64,000 bases of DNA from Bacteroidota bacterium (GCA_016866235.1 VGMW01000002.1:248001-312000), one strand, 5' to 3'. Counted from the stretch's first letter, positions 26,524 through 36,119 are shown. Program-made: numbers and translations. The notes: generated by a model from the sequence alone, not told the origin.

Positions 26524-27276
26524 TTATTTATCCTGTATTGGATGAAAGGCTTTCTCTGCGATAAGCCGGATCAGATCCGGGTCTTTTTCCAGTGCATTGC
26601 CAACCACCACCAGGTCTGCGCCGGCTTTAAATGCTGCATCTGCTTTAAGTTCTGAATCGATGCCTCCTCCGACAATCAGCGGCAGGTTTACAGATTTGCG
26701 AACGGTGCTGATCATTTTTGGACTGATTTCCTTTTCTGCACCGCTTCCGGCGTCGAGATATAAAAGCTTCAACCCCAGCATTTCACCGGCCATGGCAGTG
26801 CTGGCTGCAAGCGCGTATTTGTCTTCAGGGATGGGGAAGGTGTTGCTCACGTATGCTGCCGAAGTAAGTTTTCCTGAGTTGATCAGCATATAACCGGTGG
26901 GAATGATCTCCATGCCAAGGTTGCGAAGCAATGGCGCGGCCTGAACATGTTGACCAATCAGCAAGTCTGGATTTCTCCCTGAGATGAGCGAAAGAAAAAG
27001 CACTGCATCGGCTCCGGGAACAATCTGAAGCGGACTCCCGGGAAAAAGTACGATGGGTTGTTTCGACTCTTTTCTGATCCGCTGTATGATTGCCGATAAG
27101 TCGGGATTCATAACCAGACTTCCGCCTAAAAAGAAAAACTGAATACAGTTTTTGTTCGCCAGCTGAATGAGGCGACCAAGTTTTTCAGGGTCATCGGATT
27201 TATCCGGATCAATGAGAACGGCTAGCGATTTTTGATGCTGTAAACGCCTCTTGTGAATGAGTTCAAGAATTGCCAT
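26524..27276 (-). CDS. Geranylgeranylglyceryl phosphate synthase family protein
   Basis: A 250-residue TIM-barrel prenyltransferase of the GGGPS/PcrB family read from ATG 27276 (MAILELIHKRR). A longer frame from 27297 adds seven residues. Recognisable blocks are AVLIDPDKSD, QFFFLGGSLVM, VLFPGSPLQI, LYLDAGSGAEKEIS and LIVGGGIDSELKADAAFKAGADLVVVGNALEKD. In Archaea GGGPS makes the first ether bond of membrane lipids. Bacteroidota homologues (group II) exist and are known to act on geranylgeranyl diphosphate in at least one case, but the physiological product is unclear. It overlaps the upstream gene by 14 bases. Confidence 0.9.
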   Translation of the reverse strand: MAILELIHKRRLQHQKSLAVLIDPDKSDDPEKLGRLIQLANKNCIQFFFLGGSLVMNPDLSAIIQRIRKESKQPIVLFPGSPLQIVPGADAVLFLSLISGRNPDLLIGQHVQAAPLLRNLGMEIIPTGYMLINSGKLTSAAYVSNTFPIPEDKYALAASTAMAGEMLGLKLLYLDAGSGAEKEISPKMISTVRKSVNLPLIVGGGIDSELKADAAFKAGADLVVVGNALEKDPDLIRLIAEKAFHPIQDK

Positions 27277-27649
27277 CCTTGGACTGTTTCGACTCAATCC
27301 ACTCGGTCAGTTTTTCTTTGGCCAGACGGAGCAGAAACAAGGTAGCTTCCTGTGCAACGCGATTGCCGATTTGTGCCAGGAAGTCTGATGAACCTGAAGG
27401 GGCAGCTTTTATGGTTGGTGGATTCACCAATTCGTTTGCAGCTGATTTATTTTTCTTACGGTATTTGGAAACAGCACGGAAGACCAGATAGGACGCTGCC
27501 AGGGCGCCTCCGATGATCAAGGCATTGCGGATCACCTTATCGGTCCTGCCAGGCAGAAAGCCCGTGGCTTTATCAAGCTCTGCTTTTCTGCGGGCGACCT
27601 CTTCGGTCAACCGTTTTTTTTCGGGATCTGAAACAATTGAAGGAGCCAT
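27263..27649 (-). CDS. Small membrane protein of unknown function
   Basis: A 128-residue protein, not recognised. The N-terminal ~40 residues are charged and predicted helical, one hydrophobic segment spans about residues 42-60, and the rest is Lys/Asn/Pro-rich, then helical again. It sits between the holin-like gene and the GGGPS-like gene with a 14-base overlap, so it is probably co-translated. Envelope location is an inference from context. Confidence 0.7.
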   Translation of the reverse strand: MAPSIVSDPEKKRLTEEVARRKAELDKATGFLPGRTDKVIRNALIIGGALAASYLVFRAVSKYRKKNKSAANELVNPPTIKAAPSGSSDFLAQIGNRVAQEATLFLLRLAKEKLTEWIESKQSKDGNS

Positions 27650-27676
27650 CGTCTTGATCTTACTGGAAAAGTTGAC

Positions 27677-28048
27677 TTAGGCGTCGGGGCCTGTTTTATC
27701 TCTTAATTTTTTTTGAAGCATGGCTGCTGCCACGCCACGATATCCCCATAACAGTAGTGCGGTGAGCACATAAAAACCTGAGACGATCAAAAAGCCATAG
27801 TAAGGACTCGCGGTCGCTTCATTGAGCCAAAGCGCAATCGTGATGCTGATGAATCCAAGAGCCATGAGGCCAAGAAATGCTGCCAATAAAATAATGACCA
27901 CTCTAGAGATGTGCCCGGTTATCTCTTCCTTGATTTCATGTTTCAGGAGATTGACGCGGGCTTCAATATACCCCGACAGGCTGTCGAGCAGGGTATCCAA
28001 TTTCATAAGCTTCAGCAGCTGATCTTTCAGACTTTCGAAACTAAACAT
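27677..28048 (-). CDS. Phage-holin-superfamily membrane protein (PF07332 type)
   Basis: A 123-residue protein read from ATG 28048 (MFSFESLKDQLL); the extension from 28111 has a proline-rich start and is probably not translated. It has an N-terminal amphipathic helix (VNLLKHEIKEEITGHISR near 33-50) and two hydrophobic segments (about 52-75 and 85-105), the layout of the holin-3_6 family. Despite the family name, chromosomal copies are not phage genes and are usually part of envelope operons. No phage genes are nearby. Confidence 0.78.
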   Translation of the reverse strand: MFSFESLKDQLLKLMKLDTLLDSLSGYIEARVNLLKHEIKEEITGHISRVVIILLAAFLGLMALGFISITIALWLNEATASPYYGFLIVSGFYVLTALLLWGYRGVAAAMLQKKLRDKTGPDA

Positions 28049-28112
28049 GCTGCAATATACGGCTAAACGGGCCTGAAACTGCCCCTTTGGTGGCGGTTTT
28101 GGCGGAAGCACA

Positions 28113-28120
28113 TAAATTTG
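28113..28120 (+). promoter_or_regulatory. Predicted -7 box of the hydroxylase gene
   Basis: TAAATTTG is a perfect TAnnTTTG match ending 5 bases before ATG 28126. A TTTG 23 bases upstream (28086-28089) may serve as the -33 element. If correct, transcription begins at or within a few bases of the ATG, giving a nearly leaderless message. Confidence 0.4.
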
Positions 28121-28125
28121 TTCAC

Positions 28126-29388
28126 ATGGAAGTCTACGGAAGGATCTTACTGGTTGCTATGCCGGCCTTTTTTGTCCTGGTGGTGTTGGAAAAATGGTGG
28201 GGTTGGTATCAAGGCAAGGACACCGTTCGTATGAACGATATGATTGCCAGCCTGAGCTCCGGCATCACCAATGTCACCAAGGATGTATTGGGACTAAGTC
28301 TGGTGGTGATTTCCTACGGTTGGATGCTTGACCGATTTCAGGTTTTTTCTGTCGGTACGGGTTGGGCGACCTACCTGCTGGCTTTTGTCGCGCTTGATTT
28401 TGCAGGTTATTGGGTACACCGTATTGCACATGAGTACAACTTATTCTGGAACAACCACATTGTTCATCACAGCAGCGAGGAATTCAATCTGGCTTGCGCT
28501 TTGCGCCAGAGCATCTCGTCGGTGATTAAAATTTTTGCAGTTTTTCTTTTGCCTGCGGCAGTTTTAGGAGTACCGCCTGCTGTCATTGCCACCATTGCGC
28601 CATTGCATCTCTTTGCCCAGTTCTGGTACCACACCCAACACATCAACAAAATGGGATGGCTGGAATATGTTATTGTAACACCGTCCCATCATCGTGTTCA
28701 CCACGCCATTAATCCAGAGTACCTGGACAGAAACTATGGCCAGATTTTTATTGTCTGGGATAAAATGTTCGGGACTTTTCAGCCTGAGTTGAGTGAAACG
28801 CCATGTATATATGGTGTTACTCGGCCTGTCCAAACCTGGAATCCCATAAAAATAAATTTTATGCATCTCTTTTTGTTGATCAGGGATGCCTGGCATGCAT
28901 CACGCTTACTGGATAAGCTGACGATATGGTTTCGCCCATTGGGGTGGCGCCCTGAAGATGTTGCTCAGCGATATCCGGTGTATAAAATTCAGGATGTGCA
29001 GGTCTATCAGAAATATGATGCGGGTAATGTGCCGGTTATGATCCGATGGTCGTTTGTTCAAATGTTGATGGTGTTGTTGTCCATCGCCTGGCTATTTGCC
29101 AATCTTTCTACGATTGGTGCTCCGGCCATTTTTTATTACGGTGCCTGGATTTTCCTAAGCGTGTATGCTTACACCGAATTGATGGACATGAATAAGAATG
29201 CTGTCTATTGGGAGATGTTTCGCGTGTTGTTTGGTGTTGCCATGGTGTTGTGGACCGATGGATGGTTTGGTGCTGAACAATTTGTTCCGGGCTTAAAATA
29301 CATGCTTATCGGCTGGTTTCTGTTCAGCGGAATTTTCGTGTATGCGCTTAGTCGTCGGCTCATTCCTGCAGGCAATCCAAGCGTCTGA
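28126..29388 (+). CDS. Sterol desaturase/fatty acid hydroxylase family protein
   Basis: A 420-residue integral membrane di-iron enzyme. The histidine clusters of the family are all present: WVHRIAHEYNLFWNNHIVHHSSEEF near residues 100-125, and then TQHINKMGWLEY and VTPSHHRVHHAINPEYLDRNYG. About eight hydrophobic segments surround them; the C-terminal third is a further membrane region. It likely oxidises a lipid or fatty acyl chain, but the substrate cannot be read. ATG 28126 is preferred over the GTG at 28087 because the latter runs into the divergent gene's 5' side and has no hydrophobic content. It is divergent from the holin-like gene. Confidence 0.88.
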   Translation: MEVYGRILLVAMPAFFVLVVLEKWWGWYQGKDTVRMNDMIASLSSGITNVTKDVLGLSLVVISYGWMLDRFQVFSVGTGWATYLLAFVALDFAGYWVHRIAHEYNLFWNNHIVHHSSEEFNLACALRQSISSVIKIFAVFLLPAAVLGVPPAVIATIAPLHLFAQFWYHTQHINKMGWLEYVIVTPSHHRVHHAINPEYLDRNYGQIFIVWDKMFGTFQPELSETPCIYGVTRPVQTWNPIKINFMHLFLLIRDAWHASRLLDKLTIWFRPLGWRPEDVAQRYPVYKIQDVQVYQKYDAGNVPVMIRWSFVQMLMVLLSIAWLFANLSTIGAPAIFYYGAWIFLSVYAYTELMDMNKNAVYWEMFRVLFGVAMVLWTDGWFGAEQFVPGLKYMLIGWFLFSGIFVYALSRRLIPAGNPSV

Positions 29389-29412
29389 AACGACTTTAAA
29401 TTGGCGCCATTT

Positions 29413-29437
29413 TAGGGGCTTCAGGACCCCCTATTTT
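29413..29437 (+). terminator. Possible terminator after the hydroxylase
   Basis: A 6-bp stem TAGGGG/CCCCTA with a 9-base loop, followed by TTTT. Weak but correctly placed 24 bases after the stop codon. Confidence 0.45.
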
Positions 29438-29440
29438 AAT

Positions 29441-29448
29441 TAGCTTTG
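29441..29448 (+). promoter_or_regulatory. Predicted -7 box of the MMPL transporter
   Basis: TAGCTTTG, a perfect TAnnTTTG match, ends 21 bases before ATG 29470. No clear TTG occurs at the usual -33 distance. Confidence 0.45.
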
Positions 29449-29469
29449 CCGGTCTATTCTTAACCAACC

Positions 29470-31914
29470 ATGTGGCTGCGTCTGGCTAACGCCATCATCC
29501 AATTCAGGGCATTGCTCCTGGTGTTGATTCTGATCATCACCGCCTTTATGGGCTGGCAGGCATCTATGGTTGAAATGAGCTATGATCTCAACCGAACCGT
29601 GCCTGGAGACGATCCGGATATGGTGGTATTGGAAAACTTCAGAAGTCGTTTTGGTGAAGATGGAAATGTTATTGCTGCCGGACTTCAGGACAGTGCTGTT
29701 TATTCTTTAGATGGATTTCAAAAATTCAGGGCATTTTGTGATTCGGTGCGTTTGCTTGAAGGGGTTAATGAAGTGCTCTCTTTGCCACGTGTCCGGGTAT
29801 TGATCAAAGACACCGCCAACTCAAAATTCAAGTTGGAGCCTCTATTTCCAAAAGAAGTGGTGACGCAGGCACAACTCGACAGCTTGCTGAATGTCTACAA
29901 AGGCCAGAAATTCTATGCGGGACAACTGGTAAATGAGCAAAATGGAGCTGCCATGATGCTGATCTCAGTGAACAAGGAAGTTGTTCAATCCGTAAAGCGG
30001 GTGGCGCTAACCAAAAGACTTCTTGGGCTGGGTGATGCTTTCACCAATTCAACTGGCGTTAAATTACATTTTGCTGGACTCCCGTTTATCAGAGCTCAGA
30101 TTGCAGAGCAGGTTAAAAGAGAGTTGTCTCTTTTTCTTTATCTCTCTGCGCTGGTCACTGGATTAATCATGCTGATTTTCTTCCGATCGTTTCGGGCTGT
30201 TTTCTTCTCCTTGTTCATGATTGGAATTGTGGTGGTTTGGACGTTGGGAACCCTTGCTTTGCTTGGTTATAAAATCACCATGCTCACCGGATTAATACCT
30301 CCGGTTATTGTGACGATCGGCATCACCAATGCCATTTACCTACTCAACAAATACCATGTTGAGTATGTTAAGCACAACGACAAGATGGAAGCCATACGGG
30401 TGGTGATGCAGAAAATGGGATTGGCAACTTTTTTGACCAACCTTACGGTTGCCATTGGATTTCTGACGCTGCTCTCTACCGACATACCCATTCTTCGGGA
30501 GTTTGGAATTGTTGCAGGAATCAACATTATTGTTCTCTTCGTTGTTAGCCTTGTGATGATTCCAGGTATTCTCACCTGGATGCCGGAGCCTAACAAAAAA
30601 CACCTGAAACATTTAAGCTTCAGGTGGCTTGGAAATTTTGTGCGCTCATTAGACCAACTGGTATCCGCCCGTCGCAACCTGATTTATCTGACCTCCATCG
30701 CACTCGCTGTTGTTTCCTTTATAGGCATCCTTCAGCTGCGAAGTGTTTCGTTTATGGTGGACGATATTCCAGAGGAAAGCAGCATCAAAAGGGATTTAAA
30801 GTTTTTTGAATCCAACTTCAGCGGTATTATGCCGTTGGAGTTGATCGTAGATCTGCACACCAAGCGCAGGAGACCCTTGCTTGACGTTAAAAATATCTCC
30901 GAGATCAATGATTTTGAACAAAGTCTGGACAGCATTGCGGTGCTGTCGAGGCCTATTTCAGTGATTAGTTTCGTGAAGGCGGCGCGTCAGGGTTTTTACA
31001 ACAATGATCCGGAGCAATATGTTTTGCCCTCAAAACAGGAAGCGGGTTTTATACTGCGGTACATGAAGGGACAAAACGATCAATCCGGACTGATGAAGTC
31101 TTTTGTCGACTCCACTTTTAGTAGCATGCGTATCTCCATGCAGATGGCCGATATCGGTTCAACAAAGATGGACAGCCTGATCCGAAATGTGATTGAGCCC
31201 AGGGCTACTGCGCTGGTGGATGCATTAAAGAAAAATTTACGTTCTGCCTCCGACAGCGTTTCGGTGGCTGTTACAGGGTCTTCCAAAATTTTCATAAAGG
31301 GCAACAGCTTTCTGATCAACAACCTTACAGAGAGCCTGATCCTGGCTTGTATTCTGATCACGCTTTCTATGGCCTTTCTTTTTGCCAACGTACGAATGAT
31401 TGTGATCTCCCTGGTGCCCAACCTGCTTGCGTTGATGATCACCGCGGGATTAATGGGATTTTTCAACATTCCGTTGAAGGCAAGCACTGCATTGATTTTC
31501 AGCATCACCTTTGGAATTTCTGTTGATAACTCCATTCGTTTCCTGGCCAAGTATCGCCAGGAGCTCCGTTCGACGGGATACAATATTTTTAAATCAGTTT
31601 CCGATAGCGTTCTGGAGACCGGAAAAAGCATCATTTATACCTCCATTGTCCTGTTTGCAGGCTTTATCATTTTCGCTTTCTCTGATTTTGGTGGAACCAT
31701 TGCATTGGGTTTGCTGACTTCCACGACATTGGTAATCTCCATGTTCACCAACCTGATTCTTCTGCCTGCGTTGATTCTTTCCTTCGACAGACCTAAAAAA
31801 TCTGCCGAAGGTGAGGCGTTGCTTGATCAGTACGATGGAAAGTTTTATACCGACGAAGAAGATGAGTCCTCTGATACAGCAGCCAAATCAGACGGATCGT
31901 CTAAAAGAGATTAA
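29470..31914 (+). CDS. MMPL/RND family exporter
   Basis: An 814-residue RND-superfamily transporter with the tandem MMPL layout: a first helix (about 13-30), a periplasmic domain, five helices (about 217-365), a second-half helix (about 400-420), a second periplasmic domain and five further helices (about 620-775). The second half contains STALIFSITFGISVDNSIRFLAKY, which carries the family's conserved Gly/Asp-rich helix. Such proteins export lipids, sterol-like hopanoids or other hydrophobic compounds; the substrate is unknown. The C-terminal tail is acidic. Confidence 0.88.
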   Translation: MWLRLANAIIQFRALLLVLILIITAFMGWQASMVEMSYDLNRTVPGDDPDMVVLENFRSRFGEDGNVIAAGLQDSAVYSLDGFQKFRAFCDSVRLLEGVNEVLSLPRVRVLIKDTANSKFKLEPLFPKEVVTQAQLDSLLNVYKGQKFYAGQLVNEQNGAAMMLISVNKEVVQSVKRVALTKRLLGLGDAFTNSTGVKLHFAGLPFIRAQIAEQVKRELSLFLYLSALVTGLIMLIFFRSFRAVFFSLFMIGIVVVWTLGTLALLGYKITMLTGLIPPVIVTIGITNAIYLLNKYHVEYVKHNDKMEAIRVVMQKMGLATFLTNLTVAIGFLTLLSTDIPILREFGIVAGINIIVLFVVSLVMIPGILTWMPEPNKKHLKHLSFRWLGNFVRSLDQLVSARRNLIYLTSIALAVVSFIGILQLRSVSFMVDDIPEESSIKRDLKFFESNFSGIMPLELIVDLHTKRRRPLLDVKNISEINDFEQSLDSIAVLSRPISVISFVKAARQGFYNNDPEQYVLPSKQEAGFILRYMKGQNDQSGLMKSFVDSTFSSMRISMQMADIGSTKMDSLIRNVIEPRATALVDALKKNLRSASDSVSVAVTGSSKIFIKGNSFLINNLTESLILACILITLSMAFLFANVRMIVISLVPNLLALMITAGLMGFFNIPLKASTALIFSITFGISVDNSIRFLAKYRQELRSTGYNIFKSVSDSVLETGKSIIYTSIVLFAGFIIFAFSDFGGTIALGLLTSTTLVISMFTNLILLPALILSFDRPKKSAEGEALLDQYDGKFYTDEEDESSDTAAKSDGSSKRD

Positions 31915-31946
31915 GTTTAATTTTTTATTTTTTCGCATCCAGAACA

Positions 31947-34900
31947 ATGTCTAAACATTATCCTCAGCCGGATTCCCTCAACTTCCCTTCGATTGCTTCT
32001 GAAATTCTTGAGTTCTGGAATAAGGAAAAAATTTTCGAGCAATCGGTTTCTTCCAGAAACGGAAAACCTGAATTCACTTTTTATGAAGGCCCGCCATCTG
32101 CCAACGGCACGCCGGGTATTCACCACGTTATGGCCAGAACGGTCAAGGACATTTTTTGTAGGTACAAAACGTTAAGAGGATTTCAGGTCAAACGTAAGGG
32201 CGGATGGGATACCCACGGTCTTCCTGTTGAGCTACAGGTTGAGAAAATGCTGGGCATCACCAAAGATGACATTGGCAAGTCCATTTCCATTGAAGAGTAT
32301 AACCGGAAGTGCAGGGATACAGTAATGATGTACAAGGATCAGTGGGATACCCTCACCCAAAAAATGGGCTATTGGGTTGATCTCAACAATCCATACATCA
32401 CCTACGACAGCAACTACATTGAGTCAATATGGTGGTTGCTGAAAATGCTCTACGACCGGAAATTGCTGTATAAAGGCTACACCATTCAGCCGTTTTCACC
32501 TGCGGCTGGAACCGGATTGAGTTCACATGAATTAAATCTGCCGGGTTGTTATAAAGAGGTCAAGGATACGTCGGTGGTGGCGCAATTCAAGTCGATCCGA
32601 AACGATCGCTCTGAGTTTTTGTTTGAAGGAAATTCCGGTGAAGTTTATTTGTTGGCATGGACTACGACGCCTTGGACGTTGCCGTCCAACACCGCCCTGG
32701 TTATTGGAGAGAAAATACGGTATGTACAGGTTAATACCTATAATCCGTATACCCATAAGCCGGTTAGCGTCGTTCTTGCGAAGGACTTGTTGGAAAAATA
32801 TTTTTCTTCTAAGAATGCAGCCATTGCACTGGACGAATACAAGCCTGGTGATAAAAATATTCCCTTTAAGGTTATTCGAGAGTTTTCCGGTCATCAGCTG
32901 ACCGGCATTCAGTATGAGCAGTTGTTGCCTTGGCTACAACCATTATACGATGCCAACAAAGCCTTTAGTGTTTTAGCAGGGGATTTTGTGACAACAGAGG
33001 ATGGAACAGGCATCGTTCATTCTTCGCCAACATTTGGTTCAGACGATTTTCGCATCAGTAAGATGAATGGAACCCCGCCTTTAACGGTCAGGGATGCAGA
33101 AGGAAATGAGGTGCCAACGGTTGACCGCCAGGGAAAATTTGTTGAAGCAATAGGGAAAAAAATCAGGGAGGGTATCTCCAGATACAACATTCGTACCCAC
33201 TTGCCTGATGGCTCTACCGAGTTTTTTGTGAAAAACTATCGCGGTGAAGATGAAGGCAATCCTGACTATAAGTCGACCGATGTGATTTTGTCGATCATTC
33301 TAAAGGAAGAAAATAAGGCTTTTCGTGTTGAAAAATATGAACACTCTTATCCCCATTGTTGGCGAACCGATAAACCGGTATTGTATTATCCGCTTGACTC
33401 CTGGTTTATTCGAACCACCGCTTGTAAGGATAAACTGGTTGAGCTAAACAAGACCATCAACTGGAAGCCGGAGTCTACCGGAACAGGAAGATTTGGCAAT
33501 TGGTTGGAAAATCTCGTCGACTGGAATCTTTCCCGCTCCCGGTATTGGGGTACGCCGCTGCCCATCTGGAGAACAGAGGATGGATCGGAGGAAATTTGTA
33601 TTGGCTCCATAGCGGAGTTGAAAAATGGTGTTGCACGTGCAGAGGCTGCGGGCATTAAACAAAAGTTATCAACGTCCAACTGGCCTGAAAAAATTGACTT
33701 ACACCGTCCGATAGTGGATGAAATTATTCTGGTAGGTAAATCCGGTAAACCCATGCACCGGGAGCCGGATTTGATTGATGTTTGGTTCGACAGTGGTGCA
33801 ATGCCCTATGCCCAGCATCATTGGCCTTTCGAAGGGCAGGATGCCTCCAAGGCTGACATTCCCTTTCCTGCCGATTATATTTCTGAAGGTGTGGATCAGA
33901 CCCGTGGATGGTTTTTCACCCTGCATGCTATCGCGGGTATGCTGTTCGACAGTGTAGCTTTTAAAAATGTTATTTCCACTGGACTTGTTTTGGATAAGAA
34001 TGGCAACAAGATGTCCAAGCGTCTTGGGAACGTGGTGAATCCATTTGAGGCATTGGATAAATATGGGCCTGATCCCGTACGATGGTACATGATTGAAAAT
34101 GCGCCGCCGTGGGATAACCTCAAGTTCAATATGGATGGGGTTACTGAGTCTCAGCGCAGGTTTTTCGGAACCTTGTTCAACACGTATTCATTTTTTGCGC
34201 TTTACGCCAACATTGATGGTTTTGTTAAGGATGAACAAAAAGTATTGCCCGCTTCAAACCTTTCAGTGCTGGATCGTTGGATCCTTTCAAGGCTGCAAAA
34301 CCTGATCCGAGAGGTTACTGCTGCATACGAGGATTATGATCCTACGCGCGCTGCCCGTGCCATCCAGGAATTTGTTAACGATCAGCTCAGCAACTGGTAT
34401 GTACGCCTCAACCGTAAAAGGTTTTGGCAACCCGGACAGCAAGGGGCTTTGTCGGAGGATAAGCGTGCTGCCTATGAGACTTTATTTGAGTGCCTTGCTG
34501 TAGTTGCACAGTTGATGTCGCCCGTTGCGCCGTTTTTTGCCGATTGGCTTTACCGCAATCTGACCGGAAACATTCGTGCGGCAGCATTGAAAAATTCGAC
34601 CCCATTTTCAACAGAGTCAGTCCATTTAACCTCCTGGACTACCGCTGAGGCGTCAAGGATGGATCAGGAACTTGAAATCTCGATGGACTATGCTCAGCGG
34701 ATTTGTTCGCTCGTACACTCCATAAGAAAGAACAGTAAGATCAAGGTCCGTACCCCGCTTGGAAAAATTTTGCTGCCCATTACCGATCATCGATTTGCAG
34801 CAAGGGTAAAAGCAGTAGAGGAAATTATTCTTGCTGAAGTTAATGTTAAGTCGATTGAATACATCGACGATGCTTCGGGGCTGTTAATCAAAAAGGTAAA

Positions 34901-35399
34901 GCCAAATTTTGCAAAGCTTGGAAAGCAGTATGGTCCTAAAATGAAGGATGTTGCTGCTGTCATTCAGCAAATCACTAAAGAAGAGATTGCTGTTTTGGAA
35001 AAAACCGGGCAGCTTCAAAAAGGTGATCTCACGCTTGTTCCGGATGATGTGATCATTTCCTCCGAGGATATTCCGGGTTGGTCTGTTGCGGGGGATGGTT
35101 CAGTTACCGTGGCTTTAGACATTACCGTCACCGATGCGCTTCGTCGCGAAGGTATTGCCAGAGACCTTGTTAATCGGATTCAGAATGTCCGAAAGGATAG
35201 TGGATTCGATGTGTTGGATAAGATTTCAATTGTTATTGAAAATCCTGAAATCGGTATAGCGAGTGCTATTGAGGAGTTCAGGGGCTACATTTGTACCGAA
35301 ACGCAGGCAATTAAATTAGCGTTTACAGATCAGCTTGCTGAGGCAACCGAAATCGATATGGATGAATTTAAACTTCGGGTACACATCAAAACCATTTAG
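31947..35399 (+). CDS. ileS: Isoleucine-tRNA ligase (type 2-like, GIHH signature)
   Basis: An 1150-residue class I synthetase. The adenylation signature normally HxGH reads G57-I-H59-H60 in SANGTPGIHHVMARTVK, a rearranged form seen in some type 2 IleRS. The KMSKS loop is K688MSKR692. The editing domain (AWTTTPWTLPSN), the HxxxDGWFxS-type stretch (EGVDQTRGWFFTLH) and a long anticodon-binding C-terminus are present. Type 2 enzymes tend to be resistant to mupirocin. Length exceeds the type 1 norm of about 930. It lies 2 bases upstream of lspA. Confidence 0.95.
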   Translation: MSKHYPQPDSLNFPSIASEILEFWNKEKIFEQSVSSRNGKPEFTFYEGPPSANGTPGIHHVMARTVKDIFCRYKTLRGFQVKRKGGWDTHGLPVELQVEKMLGITKDDIGKSISIEEYNRKCRDTVMMYKDQWDTLTQKMGYWVDLNNPYITYDSNYIESIWWLLKMLYDRKLLYKGYTIQPFSPAAGTGLSSHELNLPGCYKEVKDTSVVAQFKSIRNDRSEFLFEGNSGEVYLLAWTTTPWTLPSNTALVIGEKIRYVQVNTYNPYTHKPVSVVLAKDLLEKYFSSKNAAIALDEYKPGDKNIPFKVIREFSGHQLTGIQYEQLLPWLQPLYDANKAFSVLAGDFVTTEDGTGIVHSSPTFGSDDFRISKMNGTPPLTVRDAEGNEVPTVDRQGKFVEAIGKKIREGISRYNIRTHLPDGSTEFFVKNYRGEDEGNPDYKSTDVILSIILKEENKAFRVEKYEHSYPHCWRTDKPVLYYPLDSWFIRTTACKDKLVELNKTINWKPESTGTGRFGNWLENLVDWNLSRSRYWGTPLPIWRTEDGSEEICIGSIAELKNGVARAEAAGIKQKLSTSNWPEKIDLHRPIVDEIILVGKSGKPMHREPDLIDVWFDSGAMPYAQHHWPFEGQDASKADIPFPADYISEGVDQTRGWFFTLHAIAGMLFDSVAFKNVISTGLVLDKNGNKMSKRLGNVVNPFEALDKYGPDPVRWYMIENAPPWDNLKFNMDGVTESQRRFFGTLFNTYSFFALYANIDGFVKDEQKVLPASNLSVLDRWILSRLQNLIREVTAAYEDYDPTRAARAIQEFVNDQLSNWYVRLNRKRFWQPGQQGALSEDKRAAYETLFECLAVVAQLMSPVAPFFADWLYRNLTGNIRAAALKNSTPFSTESVHLTSWTTAEASRMDQELEISMDYAQRICSLVHSIRKNSKIKVRTPLGKILLPITDHRFAARVKAVEEIILAEVNVKSIEYIDDASGLLIKKVKPNFAKLGKQYGPKMKDVAAVIQQITKEEIAVLEKTGQLQKGDLTLVPDDVIISSEDIPGWSVAGDGSVTVALDITVTDALRREGIARDLVNRIQNVRKDSGFDVLDKISIVIENPEIGIASAIEEFRGYICTETQAIKLAFTDQLAEATEIDMDEFKLRVHIKTI

Positions 35400-35401
35400 T
35401 A

Positions 35402-36115
35402 ATGGATTCAGCTGCAACTGAGATTGAAAAAACAGAAGCACGAAGTCGTGTTGTTAGGTATTTTCTTATTGCACTTGGTGTGATTATGATTGATCAGGCC
35501 AGTAAGTTATTGGTTCACTCTTTGATGTACATCCATCAGGAGATCACCATCATAGGTTATGGCGATGATCAATATGGCTTCAAATTGCATTACCTCTTAA
35601 ACCCTGGAATGGCTTTTGGAATTCGCTGGAAGAGTGAGTTTGGTAAATTGTTTCTGACGGCATTCCGTGTGGTGGCTATGGTGGGCATAAGTTTTTACCT
35701 GATTTACAGCGTTAAAAAAGGTGCACACACCGGATTTTTAGTTTCCCTAGCCTTGATCCTGGGCGGTGCCGTTGGAAATGTTATCGATAGTATTTTTTAC
35801 GGTGTGCTGCTTAACAATGAATTACCGGGTTCAGTTTCGCCATGGTTTCACGGCCAGGTGATCGACATGCTGTTTTTTCCTTTGTTCGAGATTCAGTGGC
35901 CTTCGTGGATTCCAGGGATTGGTGGTGATAACTTTCTTTTTTTCAGTCCTGTTTTCAATATTGCTGACAGTGCCATTTTCATCGGTGTTGCACTCATTCT
36001 TATTTTCCAAAAAAGGTTTTTTAGCGAGCGACCGACTCCTGTTCAGGAGGTCGAAGTAACCGCAGCAACCGAAGGTTTATCCAGCGACCTTTCGTCATCC
36101 GAAAAAAATCTTTAA
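35402..36115 (+). CDS. lspA: Lipoprotein signal peptidase
   Basis: A 237-residue membrane aspartyl protease with four hydrophobic segments. The catalytic pair is D129 in GGAVGNVIDSIFYG and D189 in FNIADSAIF. LspA cuts prolipoproteins after lipidation. It is longer than the ~165-residue E. coli enzyme because of an insert around 130-180 and a charged C-terminal tail, as usual in Bacteroidota. The ATG follows the ileS stop by 2 bases; ileS-lspA is a recurrent pair. Confidence 0.93.
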   Translation: MDSAATEIEKTEARSRVVRYFLIALGVIMIDQASKLLVHSLMYIHQEITIIGYGDDQYGFKLHYLLNPGMAFGIRWKSEFGKLFLTAFRVVAMVGISFYLIYSVKKGAHTGFLVSLALILGGAVGNVIDSIFYGVLLNNELPGSVSPWFHGQVIDMLFFPLFEIQWPSWIPGIGGDNFLFFSPVFNIADSAIFIGVALILIFQKRFFSERPTPVQEVEVTAATEGLSSDLSSSEKNL

Positions 36116-36119
36116 TGAC

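Noticed and set aside
27677-28048. Prophage remnant suggested by the holin-like gene
   Set aside because: No integrase, capsid, lysin or attachment sites are near, and chromosomal holin-superfamily proteins of this type are common in Bacteroidota.
31080-31634. 184-residue minus-strand frame inside the MMPL gene
   Set aside because: It lies wholly antisense in a well-supported gene and has no recognisable domain.
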